Part shown: positions 18,045-27,920 of the stretch, piece after piece
Layout of the letters: every line of letters starts with the position of its first letter
Numbering within the stretch: the stretch's first letter is position 1
Program-made: the position numbers and the translations under genes
Notes under the pieces: model-generated
Databases searched by the model: none
Told to the model about the DNA's origin: nothing
What the model saw: the letters and a program-made list of their open reading frames with translations, nothing else
NCBI RefSeq assembly: GCF_023509035.1
Contig: NZ_CP075583.1
Location: 682,001-746,000, forward strand
Origin: Janthinobacterium lividum
Lineage (GTDB): Bacteria > Pseudomonadota > Gammaproteobacteria > Burkholderiales > Burkholderiaceae_D
Direction of reading: 5' to 3'
DNA length: 64,000 nucleotides

Positions 18045-18839
18045 GTGAGTTCACCTGAACTGGTTTTGCGCGTGCTGCGCACCCAACTGCGTGCCGCCGG
18101 CATCACGTACAAGGTATTGGCCGAACGCATCGGCATGAGCGAATCGAGCGTCAAGCGCATGTTTGGCCAGCACGACATGTCACTGTCACGCCTGGCCCTG
18201 ATCTGCAAGGCATCGGGCATCGCCATGGAAGACGTGCTGCGCGGCGCGGCCGACATCACGCCGCATGCCGACACGCTCACCCTGGTGCAGGAAAAGTCGC
18301 TGGTGGCGCATCCGCGCCTGCTGCTGGTGGCGATCTGCTGCCTGGGTCACTGGAGCCTGGAGCAGGTGGTGGAAACGTATGCGCTGACGCAGGCCGAATG
18401 CATCGGCTGCCTGGCCGAACTGGACCGGCTGGGCTTGATCGAACTCAAGCCGCTGAACCGCTACAGCCTGCGCGTCTCGAACGCCTTCCACTGGCTGGCC
18501 GACGGCCCGGTGCAGCAGTACTTCCGCGAACACGTGGTGGCCGATTATTTCAGCGGGCATTTTGACGGCGCCGGCGAGACGCTGATGTGCATCCCGGCGC
18601 GCCTGTCGCTGTCGAGCGCGCAGGAACTGGTGCAAAAGATCCGCCAGCTGGCCGAGGAACTGGCGCGACTGCACCAGAACGACCGCCGCCTGCCCCCCGC
18701 CGAACGCGATGGCTTTACCCTGCTGCTGGGGTTTCGCTCATGGGAATTTGCCGCCTTCACGGCCCTGCGCCGCAGCACGGCGACCGCCTCGTCCACCGCG
18801 CCGGGCGCCGTTTACCAGACCGGTCCCAGGAACAGATAG
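18045..18839 (+). CDS. XRE-family helix-turn-helix transcriptional regulator
   Basis: A 264-residue regulator. The N-terminal Cro/C1-type helix-turn-helix covers about residues 5-60 (VLAERIGMSESSVKRMF). The rest is helical, with a second winged-helix-like segment near residues 95-140 (WSLEQVVETYALTQAECIGC), and is probably a sensing or dimerisation part of unknown ligand. The start is a GTG at 18045, seven bases after AAAGGA; no ATG fits. The 3' end overlaps the convergent patatin gene by 28 bases. It may regulate the divergent barrel-protein gene. Confidence 0.82.
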   Translation: MSSPELVLRVLRTQLRAAGITYKVLAERIGMSESSVKRMFGQHDMSLSRLALICKASGIAMEDVLRGAADITPHADTLTLVQEKSLVAHPRLLLVAICCLGHWSLEQVVETYALTQAECIGCLAELDRLGLIELKPLNRYSLRVSNAFHWLADGPVQQYFREHVVADYFSGHFDGAGETLMCIPARLSLSSAQELVQKIRQLAEELARLHQNDRRLPPAERDGFTLLLGFRSWEFAAFTALRRSTATASSTAPGAVYQTGPRNR

Positions 18840-21079
18840 AAGGTGCTCTCGCCGCCCTTCGACGCGCCCGATGCCACGTACACGGGACCGAAGCGCGTAT
18901 CGACGGAGATGAAGGCGCTGCTGGCCTGCGTGAACTTGCTGGCTTTCCAGCGCTCGCTCTGATCAAAGCCGCCGCCCATTTCCAGCGAAAAGCCGGCCCG
19001 TACGGCGCCGCCCAAGGTGCTGGGCAGGGAACCGATGCGGCGCGCCATCACGAAGCGCGCCAGAGCGATGCTGCGCCCGCTCACAGATTGAGATTCCGTG
19101 CCGGACAGGCGCAGGAAACCACCGAGGCTGAGTGGCGCCTCGCCACGCTGCGAGCGCGCCCATTCGCCATACACGTGGCCGGCCCAGTTGCCGCGGCTAA
19201 AGGCCTTCAACCCCGTGATCGACGATTGACCCACGGCCGTTTCGCCGGACCCCGTGGTCGTATCGCGCGTCCAGGTGGCGTCAAACAGCACGCCGCGCGT
19301 GGGGAAACCGGGCGAATCGAGCGTATCGACGCGGAACTGCACGAACTGCGTGGTGCCCAGCGCACGCAACTCCGGCTGCGTAGGGTCGGCCGGAATCGCC
19401 AGCCTGCCCTTGACTTCCCTGCGCGTGACGCCAAACTGCAAATCGCCCCAGTTGCCGAACTGGCGTCCCAGCACCAGCGCAGCCGTCTGGCCGTTATAGG
19501 CCAGGCGGGCGCTGCGCCGGCCCTGGTCGAACAAATCCATCGCCGACGAGGTGTATTGCAGCTGCGGCGCGATGTACCACGGGTTACCGGCGCCCAGCGG
19601 CTGCCAGAACTGCACCCCATAGCCGCGCGCATTGCCGATCTGCGCCGTACTGCGCAACTCGCCGCCCCAGCTGTTCAGGTTCGAGCGCACGTGCAGCAGC
19701 TTCAGTGCAAAGGTATTGCTGTCCCTGAAATCGCTGGCCATTTCCAGGCCCACACGCAGACGGCTGCTGGCCCACGGCGCTTCGACCGCCTTGATGGTCA
19801 CGGCGCGCTGGTCGCCGGCATCGACCACATCCGTCTCCACGCGCGCCACGTCGCCGCGGCCATACAGCTTGGCCGCCGCCTTGAGCACATCTTCCTGGCT
19901 GACAGCCTGCCCTTCCACCAGGCCCGATTGCGCCTGCAGGATGCGTGGATTGATATCGCCTTCGCTCTCGATGGTCAGGCGCGTGAGCGGCAGGGCCACG
20001 TCCAGCAAGGCCGGCGCCGCCAGGCGCAGCCGCTCGCGCGCCGCATACTGTTCCGGCGGCAGGGCCAGCGGCGCCAGGCGGGCGGCCAAGGCCTGCGCCG
20101 CCTGCTCGCCGGCGCGCATGGCGCGCGCATAGTTTTCAAAGTCGAGAAAACTGACGCCCGTCAAATCCGGCGCCACCAGGATATCCTGCGGCTGCAGCTC
20201 CTTGAGCGAGCGCTGCACATTCTGTTCCGTGAGGATTTGCAGCATCTGCTGCGCCACGCCGATGGCGCTGCCTAGCTCCTTTTCCGGCGCCAGCGGCGTG
20301 CCCACGTTGACGGCGATGATGATGTCGGCGCCCATGGCACGCGCCATATCGACGGGCAGGTTGCGCACCAGTCCCCCATCGACCACCAGCCGGTTATTCA
20401 CGCGCACGGGGGCAAACACGCCCGGCACGGCCAGCGAAGCGCGCATCGACAGGAACAGCGGCGTGTCGACCAGTTCCACCAGCTCGCCATTGACCAGGTC
20501 GGACGCCACAGAGCGGAAGGGCAAGGGCAGCTGGCTGGCGGGGCGGTCGCGCATGCCGGCCGGCAGCAGCCGGTTCAAGGCCAACTCCAGTGCCGCATTG
20601 CTGGCCGCCGACGGCGGCGTGGAAATGCCGTTGCGGCTGGTGCCAAACTCGATGCGCGACGGCAGCAATAAATCTTCCTCGCGGCGGCGGAACGCCAGTT
20701 CGTCGCGCGGCGGCCGGTCAGCCACCACGCGCGCCCAGTTGGTCTCGCGCGCCATCTTTTCCAGGTCCGCCACGGAAGCGCCAGCCGCATACGCGCCGCC
20801 CACCACGCCGCCCATGCTGGTGCCGACCACCATGTCGATCGGCACATGCAGCTCCTGCAACACTTTCAAGACGCCGATATGCGCCAGGCCGCGCGCGCCG
20901 CCGCCCGACAGCACCAGGGCGATGCGCGGACGCGCCGACACGGGCGCAGGGACGGCAAGGGTGGAAACGGGGGGAGAAGTAGTAGCGGCTGTGGCAGCGG
21001 GGACGTCGGCTGCGGCAGCTGGCGGCAAGGCACACAGCGCCGCCACGCAGCCCCCCAGGACGGCACGGATCGAGAACAT
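18812..21079 (-). CDS. Patatin-like phospholipase with C-terminal BamA-type barrel (type Vd, PlpD-like)
   Basis: A 755-residue outer-membrane protein. A signal peptide is followed by a patatin lipase domain (about residues 50-250) with the oxyanion motif SGGGARG, nucleophile elbow GTSMGG and catalytic Asp in VDGGLVRN. A POTRA-like domain (about 330-400) precedes a 16-strand BamA/FhaC-type barrel ending in GPVW. The architecture matches PlpD-type autotransporters, which expose or release a phospholipase A1. It follows the gsp operon on the same strand (58 bases after gspC), but type Vd proteins do not need type II secretion. Confidence 0.9.
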   Translation of the reverse strand: MFSIRAVLGGCVAALCALPPAAAADVPAATAATTSPPVSTLAVPAPVSARPRIALVLSGGGARGLAHIGVLKVLQELHVPIDMVVGTSMGGVVGGAYAAGASVADLEKMARETNWARVVADRPPRDELAFRRREEDLLLPSRIEFGTSRNGISTPPSAASNAALELALNRLLPAGMRDRPASQLPLPFRSVASDLVNGELVELVDTPLFLSMRASLAVPGVFAPVRVNNRLVVDGGLVRNLPVDMARAMGADIIIAVNVGTPLAPEKELGSAIGVAQQMLQILTEQNVQRSLKELQPQDILVAPDLTGVSFLDFENYARAMRAGEQAAQALAARLAPLALPPEQYAARERLRLAAPALLDVALPLTRLTIESEGDINPRILQAQSGLVEGQAVSQEDVLKAAAKLYGRGDVARVETDVVDAGDQRAVTIKAVEAPWASSRLRVGLEMASDFRDSNTFALKLLHVRSNLNSWGGELRSTAQIGNARGYGVQFWQPLGAGNPWYIAPQLQYTSSAMDLFDQGRRSARLAYNGQTAALVLGRQFGNWGDLQFGVTRREVKGRLAIPADPTQPELRALGTTQFVQFRVDTLDSPGFPTRGVLFDATWTRDTTTGSGETAVGQSSITGLKAFSRGNWAGHVYGEWARSQRGEAPLSLGGFLRLSGTESQSVSGRSIALARFVMARRIGSLPSTLGGAVRAGFSLEMGGGFDQSERWKASKFTQASSAFISVDTRFGPVYVASGASKGGESTFYLFLGPVW

Positions 21080-21137
21080 GAAGACTCCTGTGGCGATGGC
21101 GGCACGGCGCCATCGGCAAAATACGATAAAAACAGCG

Positions 21138-21698
21138 TTAATTCGGCGGCGGTACGCTGCTGCTCACTTGCGGCGCCGGCATCATGGTCGCCGGCCGCTG
21201 CTGCTCCATCGGCAACGGCGGCGGCACCAGGTTACTGACCGGTGCAGGGGCCGCAGCCGGCATTGGGGTGGCGGACACTTGCCCCGGCAAGGCCAGCGCC
21301 TTGTCGTCTGCCACCAGGTCGATACGCTTGCTCACGCCACCATCGCGCAGCAGCACATGGCGTTCATGCACTTCCAGCACCGTCACGCCGGGCACCACCT
21401 CGGCGCCTTCCGGCAGGGCCACGGAAGGCTTGCCGTCGGTCGAGATGATGGCCACGCTGCCGCGGCCATTGCCGGCCGCCACCACACCCTTGAGCTGGTA
21501 ATTGCTGGCCGTGGCCACGCTGACCTGGCCGCCGAACAGCGAAGCGCCCGCCTCCACGCTGGCATCCTGCACCACCGGCACGGCGGGTGGATTGATGGGA
21601 CGCTGCGGCGCCTTGAACAGCTGCATGGCCCAATAGGCCAGCGACACGGACAGCGCCACGACGGCGAGCAAACTTGTAACTTGAGGCAAACGCTTCAT
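21138..21698 (-). CDS. gspC: Type II secretion system protein GspC
   Basis: An inner-membrane clamp protein of the T2SS linking the inner-membrane platform to the secretin. It is 186 residues: a short cytoplasmic start, one membrane helix (residues 8-26), and a periplasmic HR domain (SNYQLKGVVAAGNGRGSVAI onward). A Pro/Ala/Gln-rich tail replaces the PDZ domain seen in longer GspC proteins. It is the last gene of the operon, 15 bases after gspF. Confidence 0.85.
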   Translation of the reverse strand: MKRLPQVTSLLAVVALSVSLAYWAMQLFKAPQRPINPPAVPVVQDASVEAGASLFGGQVSVATASNYQLKGVVAAGNGRGSVAIISTDGKPSVALPEGAEVVPGVTVLEVHERHVLLRDGGVSKRIDLVADDKALALPGQVSATPMPAAAPAPVSNLVPPPLPMEQQRPATMMPAPQVSSSVPPPN

Positions 21699-21713
21699 GG
21701 CTTCCTTGGATTC

Positions 21714-22934
21714 TTATCTTACGAGCTGATTGATTTCGATAATCGGCATCAGCACGGCCAACACGATCAGCAACACCACCACGCCCATCGCCAGGATCAG
21801 GGCCGGCTCCAGCAGGCCGGCAATCGTCAGGGTACGGCGTTCCAGGTCCTGCTCCTGCGCGCTGGCGGCGCGTTCCAGCATGGCCGGCAACTCGCCCGTG
21901 ATTTCACCGGCGCGTATCATGTGTATCAGCATGGGCGGAAAATGCTTTTGCGCCGACAGCGCGCGCGCCAGGCTGACACCCTCGCGCACGGCGCCGCTGG
22001 CTTCCTGCACCAGTTCCTGCATCGCCACATTGGTGAGCGTGTCGCGGCTGGTGTCGAGCGCGCGCAGGATCGGCACGCCGGACCCCGTGGTAATGGCCAG
22101 CGTGCTGGCGAAACGCGCCGTATTCAGGCTGCGCTCGAACTTGCCGTACAGGGGCGCCGTCAGCAGCCAGGTATGCCAGCGCCGCTTCAGCGCGGGCTGC
22201 TGCAGGGCGCGGCGCCAGGCCACCCAGGCGCCGACGAGGGCAATCGCCACGACGATGCCGTAGTTGCGCACGAAGTCCGACAGCGCCAGCATGATCACGG
22301 TCAGCATGGGCAGCTTTTGCTTGGTATTGGCGAAGACCGAGACGATCTGCGGCACCACATAGGTGAGCAGGAAGATCACGATGGAAAACGCCACCACGGT
22401 CACGATGGCCGGATAGGTAAAGGCCAGCTTGACCTTCTGCACCAGCGCGTTGCGCCGCTCGATGTAGTCGGCCAGGCGCGACAGCACGCGCGACAAATGG
22501 CCGATCTGCTCGCCCGACGCCACCAGCGCCCGGTAAATTTCCGCAAAATCGCGCGGATGGCGCGCCAGCACGTCGGAAAATGCGGCGCCGCCGATCACTT
22601 CCGAGCGGATCGAAGCGATCAGGTCGCGCAAATACGGCCGCTCGGCCTGTTCCAGCAAGGCGGAAAACGCCTGCTCCAGCGGCAGGCCCGCTTCCAGCAA
22701 ACTGGCCAGCTGGCGCGTAAACAGGGCCAGCTCGGTGCTCGACAGGCGCTCGCCGAAGCCGCGCCGCTTGGTGACGCCGGCGGCATCGACCTGCGCGGCG
22801 ATCGGCTCGACGGCCAGCGGCACCAGGCCTTGCACGCGCAGCTCGGCGCGCGCGGAACGGGGACTGTCGGCATTGAGCACGCCCTTGCGGGTGGCCCCCT
22901 GGGCATCGACGGCTTCATAGCGGAATGCGGGCAT
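21714..22934 (-). CDS. gspF: Type II secretion system inner-membrane protein GspF
   Basis: The polytopic platform protein of the T2SS (PilC/GspF family). The 406 residues contain two tandem T2SF domains, each with conserved small-residue helices, and three hydrophobic segments near residues 170-195, 220-240 and 375-400. PAFRYEAVDAQGATRKGVL is the typical N-terminus. It starts ten bases after the gspE stop codon. Confidence 0.95.
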   Translation of the reverse strand: MPAFRYEAVDAQGATRKGVLNADSPRSARAELRVQGLVPLAVEPIAAQVDAAGVTKRRGFGERLSSTELALFTRQLASLLEAGLPLEQAFSALLEQAERPYLRDLIASIRSEVIGGAAFSDVLARHPRDFAEIYRALVASGEQIGHLSRVLSRLADYIERRNALVQKVKLAFTYPAIVTVVAFSIVIFLLTYVVPQIVSVFANTKQKLPMLTVIMLALSDFVRNYGIVVAIALVGAWVAWRRALQQPALKRRWHTWLLTAPLYGKFERSLNTARFASTLAITTGSGVPILRALDTSRDTLTNVAMQELVQEASGAVREGVSLARALSAQKHFPPMLIHMIRAGEITGELPAMLERAASAQEQDLERRTLTIAGLLEPALILAMGVVVLLIVLAVLMPIIEINQLVR

Positions 22935-22944
22935 GGTGGCGGGC

Positions 22945-24366
22945 CTAGTCTTTGGTCACGCGCAGCAATTCAGCCTGCGTGGTGGTGCCGTCGCGCAGCC
23001 AGCGTTCGCCGTCGTCGCGCATGCTCGTCATGCCGTCCTGCAGGGCCACGGCGCGCACATCCGCCTCCGAAGCGCGGTTGTGGATTTGCGCGCGGATCTG
23101 CTCCGTCGTGCGCAGCAGTTCATACACGCCGACGCGGCCCTGGTAGCCCGTCTGGCCGCAATGCTCGCAGCCGACCGCCTGCCAGTATTGCCCGTCGAAG
23201 GTTTTGCAGGAGCCGCACAGCTTGCGCACCAGGCGCTGCGCCAGCACGCCCAGGAGCGACGACGACAGCAGGAACGGTTCGATGCCCATGTCGAGCAAGC
23301 GCGTGACGGCCGCCGAGGCGTCGTTCGTGTGCAGGGTCGCCAGCACCAGATGGCCCGTCAGCGATGCCTGCACGGCGATCTGCGCCGTTTCCAGGTCGCG
23401 GATCTCGCCGATCATGATCACATCGGGGTCCTGCCGCAGAATCGCCCGCAGCGCCTTGGCAAAAGTCATGTCGATGCGCGGGTTGACCTGCGTCTGGCCC
23501 ACGCCGGCCAGGTCGTACTCGATCGGGTCTTCCACCGTCAGGATATTCGTCGTCGTCGCGTTGAGCATCGACAGCGCCGCGTACAGAGTGGTCGTCTTGC
23601 CCGAGCCGGTGGGGCCCGTGACGAGCACGATGCCGTGCGGCTGCGTGATCAAGCCATCGAACTGCCCCAGCATGGGCGCGCTCATGCCCAGGTGCTGCAG
23701 GTCGAGGCGGCCCGCTTCCTTGTCCAGCAAACGCAATACAGCCCGTTCGCCATGCCCGGTGGGCAGGGTCGAGACGCGCACGTCGACGGGTTTGCCGCCC
23801 ACGCGCAGGGTGATGCGGCCGTCCTGCGGCAAGCGCTTTTCGGCGATGTCGAGCTGCGCCATGATCTTGATGCGCGAGATCAGCGAGCCGTGGATGGCTT
23901 TACGCGGGCGCACCACGTCGCGCAGGCTGCCGTCGATGCGAAAGCGCACGACGGAGGTCTGCTCGAACGGCTCGATGTGGATATCGGACGCGCCTTCGCG
24001 CAGCGCCTGCGTCAGCAGCGCGTTGATCATGCGGATGACGGGCGCGTCGTCGGACGATTCGAGCAAATCCTCGATGGCCGGCACGTCCTGCAGCAGCTTG
24101 GTGAGATCCAGGTCGGCGTCGAATTCATCGGCCATTTGCGAAGCGTCGCCGCCGCCGCCCGCGTAGGCGCCGGCGATGGCCGCATCGAGTTCGCCGCGCG
24201 GCAGCACCGTCAGCTGAATCTGGCCGAAACGGCGCGACACTTCGGCAATCGCCGCCGGCGCCGTCGATGCGGCCACCAGCACCTCGACGGGGGCGCCGTC
24301 GACGGCGCCGGGCCGGGCCAGCAAGCCGAAATCGCGCGCGTAGGCGTAGGGAAGCAGATTACTCAT
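22945..24366 (-). CDS. gspE: Type II secretion ATPase GspE
   Basis: The hexameric cytoplasmic ATPase that drives pseudopilus assembly. The 473-residue protein has an N-terminal GspE-N domain, Walker A GPTGSGKTTT, Asp box, Walker B MIGEIRDLETA, and the four-cysteine zinc region (CGSC and CEHCGQTGYQGR). The ATG at 24366 matches the family N-terminus. It starts ten bases after the gspD stop codon. Confidence 0.96.
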   Translation of the reverse strand: MSNLLPYAYARDFGLLARPGAVDGAPVEVLVAASTAPAAIAEVSRRFGQIQLTVLPRGELDAAIAGAYAGGGGDASQMADEFDADLDLTKLLQDVPAIEDLLESSDDAPVIRMINALLTQALREGASDIHIEPFEQTSVVRFRIDGSLRDVVRPRKAIHGSLISRIKIMAQLDIAEKRLPQDGRITLRVGGKPVDVRVSTLPTGHGERAVLRLLDKEAGRLDLQHLGMSAPMLGQFDGLITQPHGIVLVTGPTGSGKTTTLYAALSMLNATTTNILTVEDPIEYDLAGVGQTQVNPRIDMTFAKALRAILRQDPDVIMIGEIRDLETAQIAVQASLTGHLVLATLHTNDASAAVTRLLDMGIEPFLLSSSLLGVLAQRLVRKLCGSCKTFDGQYWQAVGCEHCGQTGYQGRVGVYELLRTTEQIRAQIHNRASEADVRAVALQDGMTSMRDDGERWLRDGTTTQAELLRVTKD

Positions 24367-24376
24367 GACTGTCCCA

Positions 24377-26617
24377 TCACTTCTGTGGCTGCTGCGGTTG
24401 TTGCTGATATTGCTGCAGCAGCGACTGCGGCGGCGTGGCCGCGTTGGCCGGCGCACCTGGCGGCGGCGTCGGCGCCGGCGGCACGGGACGCGTCACCATG
24501 TTGCCGCCCACCGGCTGGCCATCCTGCAGCGGCGGCAGCACCGGCGTGCCCAGGTCTTTCAGCATCAGATTGCCCGAAGCCGGCACGGCGGCCGTCTCGG
24601 CCGAACGCATGTAGTCGTAGCGGTCGGCCGCCAGGCTGCCGCTCTGTTCCTTGTTGCGCACGATGACAGGGCGCAGGAAGATCATCAGATTGGTTTTCTT
24701 GCGCTCGCGCGTCTGGTACTTGAACAGGTTGCCAATCAGGGGAATATCGCCCAGGCCACGCACTTTTTCCGCGTTGTCGCCCGTGCTGTCTTCGATCAGG
24801 CCACCGAGCACGATGATCTGGCCATCGTCGGCCAGCACATTGTTTTCGATCACGCGGTTGTTGATGGTGATGCCGCTGACGGCTGTCGACGTGGATTTGT
24901 CCACGCTCGACGTCTCGTGATAGATGCCCAGCTTGATGGTGCCGCCTTCGGAAATCTGCGGACGCACCTTCAGGGTCAGGCCCACTTCCTTGCGGTCGAT
25001 GGTCTGGAACGGATTCGTGTTGGTGCCGGCCGTGCTGGTGTACTGGCCCGTCAGGATAGGCACGTTCTGGCCCACCTTGATGGTCGCCAGCTCGTTGTCC
25101 AGGGTGATCAGGTTCGGCGTCGACAGGATATTCGCGTTGCCGTCCGATTCCAGCGCATGCGCCACGGCGCCCAGGCCCAGCGCGCCGTTGATCTGCTTGA
25201 AGATGCCCAGGGTCAGGCCGCCCGTCGGCAGCACCTTGCCGCCGCCCAGCGCCAGCTTGGCGATGTTGTTGTCGGTACCGCCGGCGAACGACTGCAGCGC
25301 GCCCACGCGGTAGTTGCTGCTGCTGTCGCCGGAAAGCCCCAGCCACTGCACGCCGAACTCGGATGCCTTGGCCGATGTCACTTCGACGATCAGCGCCTCG
25401 ATGTAGACCTGGGCGCGGCGCACGTCGAGCTGGTCGATCACGGCGCGCAGGTTGCGGTAGACAGCTTCGTTGCACGTCAGGATCAGGGTGTTGGTGGAAG
25501 CGTCGGCCTGGATGAAGCCGGCCGCGCCGCCCGACGACAGCTGCTGCGGCCCGTTGCTCAGCGAAGCGCCGCCGGAGGTGCCGCTTTGCGTATTGCCGCC
25601 CAGGCCAGTGCTGTTCATACCACTGCTCTGGTTGTTCTGGTTGTTCGTATTCAGGCTGTTGTTGGTCGGCTGCTGCGCCGAGGCGGCCGTGCCGTCCGAC
25701 GTCACCACCGAACGCAGGGTTTGCGCCAGCTTGGTGGCGTCCGCATTCTTCAGGTACACCACGTGCACATTGCCCAGCTGCGTGGTGGGCTGATCCAGCT
25801 TCGAGATCAGCGACTTGGCCAGGTTGGCGCGCGCCGCCGACGGTGCGCGCAGCACCAGCGAATTGGTGCGCGGGTCGGCCAGCACGGAGACCTTGCCCGC
25901 GTCGGCCCCTGCGCCGGCACCCGCATTCCCGCCTTCCATCAGTTTGTTCACCATCGATGCCAGGTCGGAAGCGATGGCATAGCGCACGGGGATCACGTCC
26001 AGGTCCGTCGAGGCGGGCACGTCGAGCGCGGCGATGATCTTCGCCAGGCGCTTGAGGTTATCCGCGTAATCGGTGATCACCAGCGAGTTGTTGCCCGGGT
26101 TGGCGTTGATCGTGTTGTTCGGCGAAATCAGCGGGCGTAGCACGGCCAGCAGGTTGGCCGACGATTCGTAGTTCAGGTAAAACACCTGGGTGGCGATCTG
26201 GTCGCCCTTCACCTGGCTGGCGCCGTTGCCCACCTGGGTCGGCACGGACTGCAGCTTGGCGTCCGCTTCCGGCACCACTTTTGCATAGCCGTCACCGGAG
26301 ACCACCGCATAGCCCTGCAGGCGCAAGGCCGAGGCCAGCAGTGCGAACGCCTGCGTCTTGCTGATCGATTTTTCCGACACCAGAGTGATCGTGCCCTTGA
26401 CGCGCGGGTCGATGACGAAATTGATGTTGGTGTAATGGCCCACCGCCTTGATCACGGACTCGATGTCTGCGCCGACGAAATTGAGCGCCGCTTCATCGCC
26501 GGGTGCGGCCCAGACGGGTGCCGGCATGCCGGCCACGGAACAGCACAGCAAGGCGGCGGCCGACAGGCGGCGCAGCGAAAAGGAAAAGGTATGGGGGCTC
26601 ACGGATGGTTTTTTCAT
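24377..26617 (-). CDS. gspD: Type II secretion system secretin GspD
   Basis: The outer-membrane secretin, 746 residues. A signal peptide precedes four N domains (N0 starting ALNFVGADIESVIKAVGHYT, then three KH-like N1-N3 repeats). An Asn/Ser/Gly-rich low-complexity linker (about bases 25560-25680) interrupts N3. The secretin core follows, with VPILTGQY and GLIEDSTGDNAEKVRGLGDI. The C-terminus is rich in Pro and Gln. The start overlaps the gspN stop codon (ATGA). Confidence 0.96.
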   Translation of the reverse strand: MKKPSVSPHTFSFSLRRLSAAALLCCSVAGMPAPVWAAPGDEAALNFVGADIESVIKAVGHYTNINFVIDPRVKGTITLVSEKSISKTQAFALLASALRLQGYAVVSGDGYAKVVPEADAKLQSVPTQVGNGASQVKGDQIATQVFYLNYESSANLLAVLRPLISPNNTINANPGNNSLVITDYADNLKRLAKIIAALDVPASTDLDVIPVRYAIASDLASMVNKLMEGGNAGAGAGADAGKVSVLADPRTNSLVLRAPSAARANLAKSLISKLDQPTTQLGNVHVVYLKNADATKLAQTLRSVVTSDGTAASAQQPTNNSLNTNNQNNQSSGMNSTGLGGNTQSGTSGGASLSNGPQQLSSGGAAGFIQADASTNTLILTCNEAVYRNLRAVIDQLDVRRAQVYIEALIVEVTSAKASEFGVQWLGLSGDSSSNYRVGALQSFAGGTDNNIAKLALGGGKVLPTGGLTLGIFKQINGALGLGAVAHALESDGNANILSTPNLITLDNELATIKVGQNVPILTGQYTSTAGTNTNPFQTIDRKEVGLTLKVRPQISEGGTIKLGIYHETSSVDKSTSTAVSGITINNRVIENNVLADDGQIIVLGGLIEDSTGDNAEKVRGLGDIPLIGNLFKYQTRERKKTNLMIFLRPVIVRNKEQSGSLAADRYDYMRSAETAAVPASGNLMLKDLGTPVLPPLQDGQPVGGNMVTRPVPPAPTPPPGAPANAATPPQSLLQQYQQQPQQPQK

Positions 26618-27390
26618 TGTCTCAACTCTAAGGCGATGATGTTTTTTTCGCTATTGCTACGGCGCTGTCCCAGCAAATTCAACAAACTCGCCAAGGTCTC
26701 TTCATATCCTGCTGCGGCCTGGGCCTGGCCGGAAAACTGCATGCGCCCCTGTTGCAAGCTGCCGCTGCCGTCGAGCAGCAGCGGTCCCTTGATGGAGCGC
26801 AGTGTCAACGTCGCCTGCTGCCCCTGCCAATCGAAATCAAGTTCGTAGCTGCCCAGCGGACGCAAGGACGACAGGCGCGACGCCATGTCCGTCATCTGCA
26901 AGGTGGTGCGCCCGACGGCGGAAAACTGCTGTTTTTCCAGTGCCAGCTGCAGGGTGCTCCACGACAGGCGCATGCTGCCCGTCGGCGCCACGGTATTTAA
27001 CGGCGCGCCCAGGCCGCCGAGGCCATCGGCCGGCAGCAGCAGGGCCGCCGGACTGACCTGCCAATGCGACCACGAGCCGCGCAAATTGACGGCCTGCGAC
27101 AGCGCCTGCGCATTCTGCAATTCCACGTCGACCGATCCCCACAGCACGGACGGCGAAATGCGCCAGCTGAAGCGCCCCGGCAGCAGTGGCGTCACGGCGC
27201 CGTTCGCGCTGGCCGCCCCGCCGATAAAGGCCGAGCCGCGCCACAGGGTACCTTGCGCGTCGCCCAAGGTCAAACGTCCGCCCGTCTGCTTTTCCACGAT
27301 ACTGGCCACCCAGCCGGCCGGGAAAAATACCAGCAGGGTGACGCAGACGCTGACGCAGATGGCCAGCAGCCAGCCAAGCAAGCGCGTCAT
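26614..27390 (-). CDS. gspN: Type II secretion system protein GspN
   Basis: A 258-residue bitopic inner-membrane protein with one N-terminal helix (residues 2-24) and a periplasmic domain of the T2SSN family (GDAQGTLWRGSAFIGG, a repeated strand motif). GspN is an accessory T2SS component absent from some species. The ATG at 27390 overlaps the gspM stop codon (ATGA). Confidence 0.9.
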   Translation of the reverse strand: MTRLLGWLLAICVSVCVTLLVFFPAGWVASIVEKQTGGRLTLGDAQGTLWRGSAFIGGAASANGAVTPLLPGRFSWRISPSVLWGSVDVELQNAQALSQAVNLRGSWSHWQVSPAALLLPADGLGGLGAPLNTVAPTGSMRLSWSTLQLALEKQQFSAVGRTTLQMTDMASRLSSLRPLGSYELDFDWQGQQATLTLRSIKGPLLLDGSGSLQQGRMQFSGQAQAAAGYEETLASLLNLLGQRRSNSEKNIIALELRQ

Positions 27391-27920
27391 CGCGCCGCGC
27401 CCGGGCTTTGGTGCAGGGTCAGGCTGGCATCGACCAGCCCCGCCTTGCCCTGCGCCGTGATCTTCGCTTCCTGCACCGCCACGCGGCCTTCGCGACGCAA
27501 GCCGTCCAGCCACAACATGACGCTGGCAAACGGCACGCCATTCAATTGCACGCGCGCGTACTCTCCCGTCAGCGACAGCGATTGCGGTGCCAGGCCGCGC
27601 GCCTTCAACGAGGCATCGATACTGTCACGGCTCATGGGAGCGACCTGCACAGGCGCCTGGCGCGCCAGGTCGCCCGCTTCACGGGCCAGCGCCTGCAGCT
27701 GGGCCGCATTCTGGCGCAGCTCGGGCAAGCTCTTTTGCAAGGCGATGCGGCCCGTCCAGGCCGGCTCGAAGAACACCGCGTAGACGAGGGCCAGCCCCGC
27801 CACCACGCCACCGATGGCCAGCAGCTTGCGCTCCTGCTGCGTGCGCTCGGCCCAGAAGGCCTGCACATTTTGCTGTTGGCCCACCAGCGCGGCGCGCGCC
27901 TTGTTGACTGCTGCACTCAT
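27387..27920 (-). CDS. gspM: Type II secretion system protein GspM
   Basis: A 177-residue inner-membrane protein that stabilises GspL. A short cytoplasmic part (ERTQQERKLLAIGG) precedes one membrane helix (residues 35-55) and a ferredoxin-like periplasmic domain. The ATG at 27920 overlaps the gspL stop codon by four bases. Confidence 0.9.
   Translation of the reverse strand: MSAAVNKARAALVGQQQNVQAFWAERTQQERKLLAIGGVVAGLALVYAVFFEPAWTGRIALQKSLPELRQNAAQLQALAREAGDLARQAPVQVAPMSRDSIDASLKARGLAPQSLSLTGEYARVQLNGVPFASVMLWLDGLRREGRVAVQEAKITAQGKAGLVDASLTLHQSPGAAR

Noticed and set aside
20202..23306. Very long (over 1000 codons) plus-strand open frame across the patatin, gspC and gspF genes
   Set aside because: It runs antisense to three well-supported genes and its product is Arg/His/Ala-rich without recognisable domains.
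22933..26140. Two long plus-strand open frames opposite gspE and gspD
   Set aside because: Antisense shadows caused by high GC at codon third positions; the minus-strand proteins carry all conserved motifs.
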